Assembly: GCF_041146795.1 (NCBI RefSeq)
Contig: NC_135176.1
Location: 14,811,286-14,875,285, forward strand
Length of the DNA: 64,000 nucleotides
Source of the DNA: Maylandia zebra
Taxonomy: Eukaryota; Chordata; Actinopteri; Cichliformes; Cichlidae
Direction of reading: 5' to 3'
The first letter of the stretch is position 1, and every line of letters begins with the position of its first letter. The notes below the pieces were generated by a model. That model ran no database searches. It saw nothing but the letters and a program-made list of their open reading frames with translations, and was not told the origin of the DNA. The position numbers and the translations under genes were made by a program. Positions 50,193 through 63,545 of this stretch are shown here, piece after piece.

Positions 50193-53100
50193 CCTTTGCA
50201 GTCATCTTGTCGCTTCGAGATGACCCAACCACAGCCTTGGCTTCCTGTCAGCTACATCTGGCTTGCCAGAGCTCAGTGTGAGGCACCATCAGCTGGGCCA
50301 GCTCTCTTGCCCACTTATCAAATTCACTCAATTTGAGACCACCTTGGTTTGGGCTCATGCCGCCAAAGCATGATCTAAGCTTACACATGCGTAGTGGCCT
50401 GTTTTCCAGGAAAAGCCTAGATTGGTGAAAAACAAACAAAGAGATAAGACAGAGTCTCGATAAGCCCAAGCTCAGCCACGAGGCAAAAAACAGAATCGCA
50501 AATGACTTGACCAAGGAGCTGCATTCAGTGTGTGTGAAACACTTCACAGTGTCCTCATTGTGACATGTTTGTGCTTCTCTAAAAGCACATTCTGGAGATA
50601 AAGAAAAGTGCAGAGCACAAAAGGAATTTGATTTGATGTGAAGAATGCAAAGCAGAGAACGGATGAGCGTATGTTTTTCAAGGGGGGGTGCTGATAAGAA
50701 AACAACCTTCCCGTGTTTTCCCATGTGTACATTTATGTTTCGGTTTTAAACCATGTATGAAAACGTCATTGGTGGATTCACTTAAAAAAAAGTTCAGATA
50801 TGTTTACACATGATTTATTTAAATCCGCAATGTAAATGTTTGTCAGTCATGGAAATTTGGGGGTATTGGTGTTATTATTGTGTGGTTATAGAAACAGATA
50901 TAACAGGTATACTATTAATAGCTCTATATGTATTTCATAATTCTATGTAAGATGGGGAATTTTTGTTGTTGTTGTCAGTTTAAGAGCTAAAATGTACGCA
51001 ATGGAAAAACCCCACTATCTTGTGATTCAGATGTGGCAAATTAAAGGTCCGTTTTAGTAAACTACATGCAAGTGGTTTGTATTTACTACACTACGAGTGG
51101 AAAAAGGTCAATTTGAAATGCATCAGTGGCCCACGTGCATCTTTTATTTACATGCGGATGCACCTGTGTGTTTGCATGCGTATGCGTACGAGCGTGTTTG
51201 AGGGGGTCTGTTTGTATTTGAGTGTGACAGTGTATACTTTGTCAGCCTGAGGACACTTAGATTGAGTGTGTGTTGTTCTCTCTGGCGAGAGTGCACATAT
51301 GTGTTTGCGTGAAGACCTCGTTCTATGTGGGTGTGTGTTTGATAAACTGTGAGAGCATGTGGGAGACTGTTTGTCTATTCATCTGGGTGAGAGCAGGAGA
51401 GATAGAGCAGAATGAGGCGGTGGAAGAGCAGATCTGCTTCCAGCCTCTATCTTCAAGTCAATCTGCTCCGTCACACAAACCTCTTTATGTCTCCTTTGGC
51501 AGAAGGGAGGGAGACGGGCAGAGAGAAAGAGAGCGCGAGACAGACAAAGAGACTCAGAAAATAAATATGTTTAAATGGTGGATGAATACAAGAGGAGGAG
51601 AGAAGGAGAGAGATTCAATCAGGCAACCTTAAGAAGATAGAGCGGATTTTTTTGTTTAAGAGGATCAAAGTCATACTCAGCTACTCAGACAGCATCTGTC
51701 ATTTAAAATGTTTGTTCTATTTTAATCTCAGCAATGAGCTATTCTTATCCAGCTGAAAGGATATGGCTAGCGAACGTGAAATTCAATGACTTTAATATTT
51801 ATTTTCATCATCAGGGAGCAGAAAATTGTTTTACAGAGTTTGTCAGTTTAGCCCCACTGGAAGTCGAGAGGCAATTGACATCCTGTAGAGCTTTCTGTAC
51901 AGTTTCCTGCACACACACGCAACACATTCAATGCACGCACAATTTTTGTATCTCTCTTGCTCTCAAGCACACATAACCCCACACTTCATCACATTACCAT
52001 GAGCAAGGCCAAAAAAAAAAGGAATCAGCTTTCAGTTGTGAAACAAAGGAAAAGCACACACAACAGTACATCTGTGTGAGTAGGTGTTTGTCTGCCTGCA
52101 GTACAGGCATTAAGAGCAAAACGTAACATAAATCAAAATCTGCTTAATGGTAGGTCTGACGCTAATGTATGGCTGCCATTCTCTCTCCTCTTCCGTTCTG
52201 GCAGCCGTCCAGATTAGGAAGACAGTCGGTTAGAGTTGGGAGGCACAGAGATCAAATCTGGTGGCAGGGTTGGACTGTTATTGCAGTATCATGCCCCACC
52301 GGCTGATGAGTTGCTGTGCTCGTCTCTTGTTCCTCTCAGCCGCAATCAAACCTGTCACAGTGTGAGTCAGCGTGGCCGTAAGTGGGGAAGATGCCTCTTG
52401 CCATTAAATCAATCAGTTATCAGACACACCAGTCACATTTTGTCCACTGTGGAGCCACATCTAAAGCTGTGAGAGGTGTTGGTGATGTCACGTGTCTGTC
52501 AGAGCGAGCTAGTGAAGGATGGAGACTGGTACAGAGCGGGAGAACTGAACAAACTGGGAGGCTAAAGAGCTGAAATCTCATTTTCTCAGTGGCCTTGAGA
52601 GTGGAGCATGCTCAGTGCTGATGTTTGTCATCTCTCCCTCTCTGAGATGCTACTGCAGTGCTTCCCAGCAGGCTTGGCACAGACTTACTCATGGACATCT
52701 CTCTTATAGAGCGATACAGTAGCCAGGCTGCAGCTGCTCGGAAGATGCTTCCCTCTGCGTTTCTTTTTTTTCTCGGTGTTGCTCCGTCCCCCCACGCCCT
52801 CTTATCTTACCTGTCTTTCAGTTCAGCCTCCCTCACTCTTCCTCCCATTGTATTTCTCGCACATTATCTCCTACTTTCTCACTAGCATCCTCTCTGCTTT
52901 CGCTCTCCCGGTCTCTCATCCTCTCTCCGCCCCTCCACATCCCTCTCTCACATACTCTAGTTGCTACCTTTAAGACTGCGGTTGCCATGGTGACAGCTAT
53001 GTGCTGCAGAAACGTCAAAGAGCTGAATCCACACAGGATCACTTCCTTGTTTTAACACTTGTGTTCTTTGCTGTCGTTTCCCTCTGGTTTCTGGCAGCTC

Positions 53101-54379
53101 CCCTTAAATAACAGACGGACACGCTTGATTTGAATGCATCCAACCATTTTGCCATGCTGTAAATGAGGCAGCAGAAGCAACTTGTGGCTTCTTTTCTGTG
53201 ATCCCGATCCCAGCTGTTGCTGAGCACACTCATTAGTAACACTCAGATTTGGAATCTCCGTTGACCTTGGCGCAGCTGACCTTGAGAAACCAGCCCCTTT
53301 CTGGGAACTCCAGATGTCACCGACATTGATTTGTGTCACGTCTCCACTCCACTCAGCAGCTCGCAAGGTGACATTAATCGATGGCGTCTCGACCCTCCTC
53401 GGCTGTTGCTGGCCACACGTTGTCCGCTTGTGCAGGCATTTGTAGCACATGCACATGAGCAAACAGCAGCTGTCAAATTCATGCAGACAAATCTGGGTTT
53501 GCTGCAAACTCTTTGGTTACTACCACACAGCATGTCTTTATTTCAGGCACAATGTGTTTTTTATTCCAGCAGCACAGCTCAGCGTGTGGTCAGCTGAGGA
53601 ACAGATGCCTTGTTAAAAAGGTGAATGCAGCAGGTGGGGCTGTTTTCTGTCATCTGTTGAAAGGGACATTAGTTTCACTCACAAATTCCCTCTTTCATGC
53701 TTTTTTTTTTTAACCCTGTCTTCCCTTCTCTTCCTCCATTACTGCTGTTTTTTTCCCATGCTTTCTATTTATTCTAGCTCTTTTTTACTTCTGCTTCTCG
53801 TAGAAGGTTTGGTCCTCTTTCTTCTCCCCCTTGCCTTTGCCTCACCTCTGTCAATCAAAAATATAGATGTTTGTTAAAAGCAGGCACTTTACCTTGCTTT
53901 AAGTCCTGAGTATACACTTTGCTGGAAAAAAATAGCTGACAGATGTAAACAGTAAAACCTAATGGCTGTTTAAAGCCATTATGTCTAAAGAGATAAACTC
54001 TTGTGCTTATGAAAGGGCTTTTTTAAGGAGTATCAGAATGATGATGTGCAGGTATGTTGCTGTTAGGAGGCTGGAGCTCAGCTCCATCATGCAGGGAAGC
54101 TATCTTCCCTTTTCTGGGAGAAGCAATGAAGGGGTTAGGAGACAACCAGAGATGGGATCTATGAAGCATTTATGGGTAGGGCATATATCTATGGAGGATC
54201 TATGTATGAAGTTACAGAGGTTGGCTCCTTTTTTCTTTGATTTCTTAAAGTTTTGCCACTCCCACACTGGTCTATTGTGTCTCTCCACCTACAGACCCTA
54301 ATCCAAGGACAGCCCACGGCTGCTGAAAAACAGCAGATGCTTTAGAGTAGTGTAGAAAAAAAGAAAAGAAAAAAGAAGA

Positions 54380-54409
54380 GATCTACATGTTCATGATCTA
54401 CATGTTCAT
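54380..54409 (+). repeat. Perfect 15-bp tandem duplication
   Basis: GATCTACATGTTCAT occurs twice in direct succession. Confidence 0.93.
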
Positions 54410-55889
54410 GACCATATTTGAGTTTGGGTGTGTAAAATGTGAGTTTATTTCAGACTTCCATTGTACTCCACAAGGTCATATACAAAACGCTAGACCTTGT
54501 TCAGAGCTTAGGTTCTTAAAAACCTAATTTCCTCACAGTGTGTTGTCTACTACAAGTCCGCCTCCCCTCACTTTCATGTGCATGCTCATGCAGTTCTTGC
54601 ATATTTTATGTAACCGTCCCAATGGGAGACACTTGTGGCAAGCAGGCGATTGTAAAGCTCATTCGTTTGCATCCACACTCTACGCTGCAGATTTTAGCAC
54701 GCGTTAAAAGAAATGTTTACAGAACCTAAAGGTACATGTTGCTGTTCAAGATCAACATCACACAAATGCCCCTATAGCTAAATACAGTACACCCTCATAG
54801 GTGATGTCATCCTGTGTCATTTACATCTCGTGGCTCCGTTTGAATAGATTTTGAGATCTTAGAAGAGCATGATGAGCGATGCCCTGAGAGACTAATCTTC
54901 TCCCAAATCTGCATGAAGTCATCCTAAAAGGCACGCTTTTCTTTTTTTTTGTTCCGACGTCACAAATCCTCGCGTACATGACAGATGCATGAATCGCAAT
55001 CCCATCCCACCCACACTCAAGCAGTACTTTGAGCAAGTCTCATCTTGTAGGATAGAGGGGGAGGAAGTGCGTTTTGAGACTGCGGGGCAGCGGGGGGGAT
55101 AAAGGTGGTAAAGGGGCAGTTTTCTGTGATACTGCATCCCCTTAACAGTACACAGCTTCAACTGCTGATTTGTTATGTCACTGAGAACAAGAGAGGGAAA
55201 GCAGAAAGAGCCAGTTGTTTTTGAACTAGAAAAATCTCCACCTTGAACCTTACTGGCATGTCAAACACTGGCCTTGAATCGACCCCTCCAGGTTCCTTGC
55301 CCACAGCTTATGCCACTGAGTGAGCTGACCTGTTAAGACATGACCCTTCGGCTGCCCCTTTCAATCCCTGCTGCTGCCGCCTACTCCCAAGCGGCGTCAG
55401 GAATCCTCTGAGGGCTTGACTGAGATGGTCTCACATGTGACTCATCTACAGATTTCTTTTTTAAAACATGAGTTTCATTGAGTCATTGTGCTCTTGTTTC
55501 GAAGGCACATTTTTCTTTTTTTTTTCTTTTTTTTACATAGTCACATCTTGAGCTATGTCAACTAAAGATAACAGATTAACTGATGTTGTAGTTATGTTCG
55601 CTTTAAATGCTGTTTCACACAAATATAAAGAGAAAAAATATCCTTTTTATATTAGAGTCAGGCAGGACGGTGATTGCCTATTTAATATTTAAGTTTCTGC
55701 CACTTTTGGAGCCACACATGTACCTCTACTGACTTTCAACTTTCTCCATTTTCCTAAATTCCTCTAAATTATGAATCCCTAAATTCTTTGAATACACAGA
55801 ATGCAACAGAGGCATGAAAAACTGAAATGCACATTCAACTTTCAGAGATAAGGAAATATCAGACATTTTATTTTGACGTTCTAGCATTT

Positions 55890-55955
55890 TTGTGGTGACG
55901 CACTTTGTGATATTTATCTTGAAAGGCGCTGTGCGAATAAAATTTTACTTTTACT
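55890..55955 (+). mobile_element. LINE 3' tail fragment
   Basis: GACGCACTTTGTGATATTTA followed by TTGAAAGGCGCTGTGCGAAT and AAAATTTTACTTTTA matches the common fish non-LTR tail pattern (GCACTTTGTGA...GAAAGGYGCTATATAAATAAA). Confidence 0.65.
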
Positions 55956-58049
55956 GTAAAAGCTGGCATTCTAATACTTATTGCTGTGTGGACATTGATG
56001 ACACCGGGCTAACAGCGGCAGTGAAAGGCAGAAAGACACCCGGAGACAAGCTCAAACTTGCCTGTAATACTTAGAGGTGCTAACAGACAGAGAGAGGAGA
56101 GGAAGGGGAGCAGACCGGCAGAGCCGATTTCTGTGTAGTTCTGCAAGAAGCAGTCTGTCGCCGATTGGGATCTGACATTTTGGCACCTCGCGCACACACC
56201 GCTCTCTTACACGCATCCACTGAATCTGTTTTCAACAAATGTTTAACAGATGTGAAGTGTTTTGGGACCCCAAACATCAACCTGGTAAGGGGCAAGTCTC
56301 CGCCTGAATTATGTGGCTGAGGTCAGCAGTGCAAAGTGGACAGCTTAACTTGTCTCACTTCACTTTCTGCACGCTTCATTACAAATGAGAGGATGCTGCT
56401 GGGACAGGAGAAACAGAGCCATGGAGCTTGAATGGGCTGACTTCAGATTTTCACGTGTACTCACTCGATTTCTCACTTTGTCCTCAGCTTTGGCTTCTGG
56501 GCCTGGAAGACGCTGTACTTATCTGATAGATCCAGTAAGACAACAGTTGATTGCCTTAAAGCAATGGGAAATGCTTTCTTTGCCTCCCCCACCTTTTTTC
56601 TTCCCTCCTCCTTCTACAGTATTGCCCCTTCCTGCTCCTCTCTCTCCCTCCTCTCTCCTCTTATTGGAGCCAGTTTATATAGGAGGAGAAACGCTCTAAC
56701 CGGCTCAGAGTCTGGTGGTGCCCACTTACCACACGTTCCCAAAAAGGACTACCTGGTTTTTTTCCTAAGGATTTACTAACATCTGACAGCATGACAGAGA
56801 ACGGAAAGAGGAAAGATAAAAAAGGGAGAAAGAGGGTGGGTAAGAAAGGACAAAAGGAGACAGAAGGTGATCCCACTAAAGGTAAAATTAAATGGCAGAT
56901 GATTTCTGTGTAACGTGTGTTCCGCTTTGTGTGTGTGTGTGAGACAGAGAGAGAGAGTGACAAAGAGAAAGATTTGGAGAACGGGAACAAGTGAGATTAA
57001 GTTTGTGTTCTGCAGCTTTATTACAAAAGTGTGGGAAAGTAAGTATTCCCTCAGCTTGTCAAAGCTTGCTGCTAGGTTGTCACATGGAAAAGACTTCTCA
57101 GGTGGTCAGCTTGAAAGAGAAACATCTGGTTTTGGCAGCACTTCGGGATTGCATGGAAGTCAAATGAAAGGACTTGTGTACAGAATAAGCTTTCAATTAA
57201 TCCCTGCACCTCACACGACCAAAGTGTCGTTTTATTAAAAGGTCTCTGAAAACTGGTGACTGGCTACAACACGCTTGTGTTAGGTCACAGTTCTGTTGCT
57301 GTATCACAGTGCTTTATACTTTTAAAAGCAGTGCGTGTAGCTGTAAATCATGTTTCATTACACAGTCTTTAACGGGGTTAATAATTTAAGGGTTTAGCCG
57401 TGTTTTCAGTGCTCATCAGAATTTTAGTCCGTGGTGAGTCATTCAGTGTGAAAGTGTCTCCGTATTTTTGCTCGAAGCCACTTATGAAATTTGAATAAAA
57501 TGGAAGCTGTTTGTCTTTCAGAGTCACTAAGGTGGCGACGTGCTTGCTCAGTAGAGGATCCTACAAGCTGCAGCATGTCACTGTAGGTTGACCTCAGGTC
57601 ATGGGGAAGCACAATCCCTATTTTAGTGGCATCCAAAAACAAAACTTTGTTTTTTACTATAGCCACAATGTGTCATCTTCCGTTTGATCAGATACTCTAT
57701 TTTAGGCTCGGTCTCTTCATCTTTATAGTCATTTTGATGCCACTGATCTCAGTTCTGTCAGCTTCCAACAGATAACCATCAAGACTAGTCATATGATTTC
57801 CAAAAAAAACCCCAACAACCCCAAAACAGTGTGTTTACACCACTTAATTCTTTAAATTGCACTCCTTTCATCCTAAATATGCTATCGTAGCTATTTTTTG
57901 TCCTATTTACTTTATATAATCGTTCTATTACACATGCAGATCTGATCATATAAATAATTCCCAGTCGTCATTCCAAGTGTGATTATGATCTATAAACATG
58001 TCAGGTAAACAGCTCCCCAAACGAAAGGGGACTTGGAATACTTGCAGAT

Positions 58050-58075
58050 TATCTGTGTGTGTGTGTGTGTGTGTG
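58050..58075. repeat. Short (GT)n tract
   Basis: About 12 TG/GT units before GAGAGA. Confidence 0.9.
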
Positions 58076-59920
58076 AGAGAATTTGCCGCACAGCTGCTGT
58101 GCACACAGAAAACAGCTGCATGTAATGTGTATCTTCTAGTTTATTTTTTCTGCTTGTCACAAAATGAATGGAAACAAACTGTGTTTGCCTGTTGTGGTAT
58201 TTTGCACAAAGCATTTAATGTTACTGTAAATGTCTTTTTGTAGCTGTCACGTGTTGATACATGTCTTATGTCCGTTTTGTATGAGTCCCCCAGAGCACAA
58301 TCATTTGATCTTTGAATCATCATTTTCTTGGTAAAAACTTGATTCATCTGTGTGAGGTGACACGTTCACCTGTTTTAAAACTGAGCTTTCAAAGTAGGTC
58401 AAATGAATACATTCACGTGGGTGACAATTACCGTATACATACTAAAGGTACTAGCACAACATCAGACGTGTTTTATGAGCCTTGGCTCCAAAATGAAAAA
58501 CACACTCCTTTCTGTTGTACTTGGAGAGAATCAGCTTCTATAAATTTCCTCAGTCTGATCTGATTCCTTATGAAATTTTGCCAGCATTTAATAACCATTT
58601 TATTATCAGACCTGTATGTTGTCATCTATTCTACTTTATTTGTCTTTGTTTTGTTCAAAACAGAGTACAGTATACAGATATTCCAGCTTGCTAACTTACA
58701 GCGCACTTGCAGCATACTTGTAATGTAACGCTAAGACTGCCTTGTAGATTACCTATCTGCTGCCTATACACTCACTGGAATATGGTCACGTATTGCTGGA
58801 TAACGGCTGGTCTTGGTGTGACTGTCCTCAATCAATCACAGACATTACAGGGTTAAAAAAATAAGACAGAATTCTCCCGGGTTCCTCAGCTTCCCTTAAA
58901 ATAAAATTTTACATTTTATTTTAAGCATATCATCTCACAGTAGGTACTTGTCAGCTATAATTACTTTTTTCAGCAATTGGACTAGAAAATATTTCAGTGT
59001 TGATTTTAGGGAATACTCCTGCTACAGTGTTACATGATGACTTCCTTTCACATCTCTGCCTTTGAGGGCTACGTTTATTGTGTCTGTAAGTTGACACTCT
59101 TTGGAGAAAATTGCACAAGTTTTCTAATGAGGCAGGTCTAGGGTGGGAAAGGCAGAACTTCTACAGGTCCCGACAAAGACATTTCTGCTAAAGCGTTGGT
59201 CCTCGCTGGCAAGTAAGACACCAGAGCAAGGGGAAAACTGGAAAAGTATTTTATTTTTCACAGACTTCCTCCTACTTCTAATACCAAGACAGAACAAGGC
59301 ATGCTCTTTTTTTTCTTTTTCTTTTTTTTGGCTTGCGTGCCTAGTGAGCGTGGTAATAATTAATTATGGAAGTGAAGAGCTTATTCCTTCCTTTTGTGCC
59401 AAGTGTTTTTTGCCATGTGCTAACACCCACCACACCTTTAAATTGAAGAATTCCAGAGTTTACATCAAGTAATCTTATTTATGGCAACCAATAGTCAGAG
59501 GAGTTAATGGTGAAAGATCAGACAGCCTCAACTTCTGATTCAGGTGTGATCTTGCTTCTTACAGCTCTTACTCAATATATTTATTTTAATGTGCTATTAC
59601 AAGCTCCTGCTGGAAACAGGAAAAGGATTGAGAAAATAAGTAAGACGACATTGATTCTAGATGATAGAATACAATAAATCCTCAATAACTGTGCCTGTGT
59701 TTATGTTAGGTTCGCTGCCATTCTGCAAACGTCTTATGGAAAAGTTGTCTGAAAGAAAATACCTTAAAAATAACTTATGATAAAGTTTAAGTTTGTGGGA
59801 TATCAGAACTGTCTTCCCATAAAAGTAGACCTCTGCATCCCATCTTTCTGTCCCTCTCTGTCTTTACAATGTTTGTTCACCAATCTCAGTGGCTGGGGTT
59901 AGGAGACCAGCAGCTGTAGT

Positions 59921-59950
59921 AATGGCTGTAGTCAAATCCCTACAGCCATT
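59921..59950. repeat. Perfect hairpin, 11-bp arms, 8-nt loop
   Basis: Arms AATGGCTGTAG and CTACAGCCATT. The left arm is preceded by a related direct copy (CAGCTGTAGT). Confidence 0.9.
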
Positions 59951-60629
59951 TGAAAGTGTATTACACATCTAGCAGAAACAGAGTATCATGGGCATCCTGC
60001 TGGAATCTCTTTCCAGCTGCTGCCCTTGTTTGATCTACCAACACACGAGAAGCTTTTCTTTCTTCTGTCTTGCTTTCATTTTATTGCTGTTTGGGTTTCG
60101 TCAGTTACCCCCCAGACCGTTTTTCCCCCTTTTTAAAAAAAACAAAACAAAACAAAATTCCTCACCCTTTCAGGTAACGCTATAGATAGAGACTCAAGAA
60201 CCAAAAATACCCAGCTTGGTTTAAACCGTCGAATGGAGGGCCGGAAGTAGTCGAAAGCTTCGTGGAGCCATGTAGGGAGGTGTTGATGCGAGCATCCCTT
60301 TCGCATTCATTCCCATATCGATGTAAAAATACTTCTTGGTAGAATAAACAAATGTCTTATTTAAATTTGTTATGCCATGTCATATTTAAATTACACAGAA
60401 GGCAGCAGCTTCTGGGAATCAAATACCAAGGAATTCTGATTTGTGTAAAGCATTTGCATGGCGCTTATCGTGGCACAGTTGGGGCATTGAACATAACAGT
60501 AACGACTATGGTTATATTAATGGAAACTTCCTGAACATAAATGTCACTTACAGCTAAATAAGCACAGGGTAAGGCCCTAACATGGAATTATAATTTTGTT
60601 TATTTATTTTTTTCAAATTTATATGCTAA

Positions 60630-60790
60630 TAGTGTAGTGGTTTACACATGACAAGCGGAAGATTCCCAGGATCCCAGGAGGAAACACTATTGCCTTTGGG
60701 ACTCTGTCAGGAAGGGCACCTGGGGTAAAACCTTTGCCAAGTCACACTTGCGTCACTACCCACTGTAGCTTTTGTGATGTTAGCTTACAA
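60630..60790 (+). mobile_element. tRNA-derived SINE fragment
   Basis: The head TAGTGTAGTGGTTTACACAT resembles the A-box region of a tRNA-Val gene. ATTCCCAGGATCCCAGG follows where the B box would be, then CTGTCAGGAAGGGCACCTGG and GTAAAACCTTTGCCAAGTCA, a body found in common fish SINEs. The B box is degenerate, so it is an old copy. Confidence 0.6.
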
Positions 60791-63376
60791 AAGAATGATA
60801 AATAAACTACTTTACTACTCTTTAATTAGCGGTAACTGAAATGTATAAAACCTCAGCAGTACAAAACAACTAAACAACAATTAATGCAATAATCAATAAA
60901 ACATTAATGCAAAATGTCCCAGTGGCAGGTGGGTCACACATTGGCTTTAACATTTTGTGCATGACTAGGTAGCATTAGCAATTTCTGGCTGACAGCCTCT
61001 GTGGTTTGTTTTTTGAATAAATTTTAACAACATACATCAGTTTTTTCTTATTAGATTAGGGATGCCCAATGGGATATCCTGGTTTTTAAGGTGGGCTGTG
61101 GCACTCTTAACCATTCAAGACCTGAACCATAATGAAGCGATGATCCTGGACCGTGCTATAGACATGATAGAAGAAATTTTAGTTTTTTTTATATACACAT
61201 ATATTTTAATGTTGCAAACAAAATTCTATAGTACTTGGACTCTGAAACAAACATGGTTTTGCAAGCACTGCACTGGCAAGCATGGAGGAAACATTGTGAA
61301 ACATGGACTGGTAAAAGTTTACCTTTTGTGTGTTCAACAAACTGTAAATAGAAGCCAGTTCTGCTGCTTGTAAGCAAATCTAAATGGAAGAACCTCTTTT
61401 GGTCCCAAGTGAACCAGTGCGATAATCCAAAATACAGATGGGGTGAGATAAGACCTTTTGAATTCACAATTGCATCTTCAATGTTTAGTCTATTTTTGTG
61501 CCCTGCTTTGGAGTCTTGATGACTACTGACTGACTACTATATTTAACTCAAGTGTCAGCATTGAATTCATAGGAAAATTACTAGAAAGGAGAAGTGATTA
61601 AACCCAGGATTCATTTACTCAAAAGAGTTTTGAATTGCAGTCATTATCACTTCTGTCAAACGTTCATCATTCAGAACAGTAGTCACAATTAAAATCTGAC
61701 ATGCAGTGTTGGTAAGAGAGAGGTCACATATAAACAATGTCCCAGATAATTATTTGGTGAAAGTGCACTAGATGTGCTGGGAGGCTGTTGAAATGATCTC
61801 TTTGAACAGATGTTGAGTTACAGTGACTAGTGTGAGGTGCTTGAAGACCATTCCCACATGCAAAACCCATTTCTCTGGCTGTCTCACCATGTAATTTGTC
61901 TTTTGACAACGTGCAGTGAAGTGACATAACACCAGAGTAATCAGGGATACTTTGTCTAGAAAGGAAAACACAAAGGCATGCCTCAGATTCCTTGTCTAAG
62001 CTCCTGGAAGTAAAACAGAATCGTTCACTCAATAAGAGCACTGTATTGTTAATTCATCAAGTAACTTTGTTTCTGAACAACTCTCTGGGCTGAGGTTTCC
62101 AACTGTTACCCAAGACATGAGCCGTTGACACACCGGATAGGCTTCTATTCTCAAATTGGGTTTTTATAGTCCATATCTGCAGCTGCCCCTGTGCTTCAAA
62201 TTGAGAAAATCAGGCTGTTGTTGAGGCGAGGGTTTATCATTACTCCCTGAAACTTTTTCCACTGCTGTAATGGAAAATGAGACAACTGCTTGTCCCCAAG
62301 AAATTATTTTATTTTCAAGGATAACGAGTCTTTATTATCCTGTTGGAAAACATTAATTGCACTTGGTAAAATGAACATGCTCTCTAAAAAAAATGTATGT
62401 TGGCCTTTACTTTGTTGCACAGCCTGCACAATAATGTCCATTAAACTGTTGATTGAATAGTGCTTTTTTTCCATGTGTCGTTCCAGAACTGAGCTACTAC
62501 ATCACAAAGTACATGGATTTTAAATCCTTCTTTGTGCTAATGTATACATGGTTTAAAGTTACCATTAAATGTATATCAAAGATTCCTTGCGTCTTCATTA
62601 GCACGGTATACTGGAGTACTCCCTCTCACACATCTGGCTTATTGTTTGATGAAAAGTGCAGCTCTGTTTTCCTGGAAGTTTTCCAGTCAAGGACGAAACT
62701 TGTTTAATTTGCTTGGCAAGGACAGGCCTGTGTCCAGACAAAGCACTAAACATTCTATACGTTTCAGCCTCATTCCCGCTCCGCGCTATGACTGACAAGG
62801 CTGTCCCCAGGCAATGTGCTGGGTCTGGCAGAGTTGAGTGTGTAGGGAAATCATGCACAGTATTTTCATTTATGTAGAATTGGGACCCATGTAAATTCTG
62901 TAAGCTTTGTATGTCACTAAATAGAAAAGTAGAGAATAATATCCTAATTAAATTGAAATAAAAGTCCTTGAGAGTGTCTGAGTAAGCTGCTTATTAAACA
63001 TGACACATGTGTACTCTATTTTACTGTATTCAACAATGCAGTTACAGCACAGCTGATTCATTTTTGGTAATTTTCCATTAGCTCTGCAATGTGAAGAGTA
63101 CCAGGAGCCTACATTGTGAAGTCTTATCTCCATTGAGTTTCCAATCCTGTGTAATATATTAGATTTAATAAATAAATGCTTAATGAAGTACATCTGGAGC
63201 ATCAGGAGTCTTGCACTCACTATATGGTCTTGCTGCAGGCTGTCGATAAACCAGCCCCACTAGCAGAGTTGATTTTGAATGGTAATATACAATATGTGAA
63301 GCCTATATAACGTTATGACTCTCTGCAAAGCCACATTTATGTCTTACTGCATAAATAAGGTTTTATTGTCCCAAAC

Positions 63377-63545
63377 CACTGTCGCGCCAAGTGCTTCCTC
63401 AAAGGGGATCTTTGGGTTTTCTCTATAATACCGTAAGGTCTTTACTTTACAGTGTTAAGTGCCCTGAGATGACTGTGGTTGTGAGATGGAGTTATGTGAA
63501 TATAACTGTACTGAACTGGATGAAATTGAACTGAACTGAACCGAA
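63377..63545 (+). mobile_element. L2-type LINE 3' tail
   Basis: Blocks in order: CGCGCCAAGTGCTTCCTCAA, GGTTTTCTCTATAATACCGT, AAGGTCTTTACTTTACAGTG, AAGTGCCCTGAGATGACTGT, then a tail ending in GAACT-type repeats (GAACTGAACTGAACC). This is the 3' end of a very abundant teleost LINE. Confidence 0.8.

Noticed and set aside
50248..50724. 158-codon minus-strand ORF in the nrg2 intron
   Set aside because: It has no recognisable domain, no splice context and no homologue. One or two ORFs of this length are expected by chance in 64 kb of six-frame sequence.
53052..53507. 151-codon minus-strand ORF
   Set aside because: Its length is near chance expectation. The Cys/Gln/Ser-rich composition has no domain pattern and no flanking splice or polyadenylation signals.
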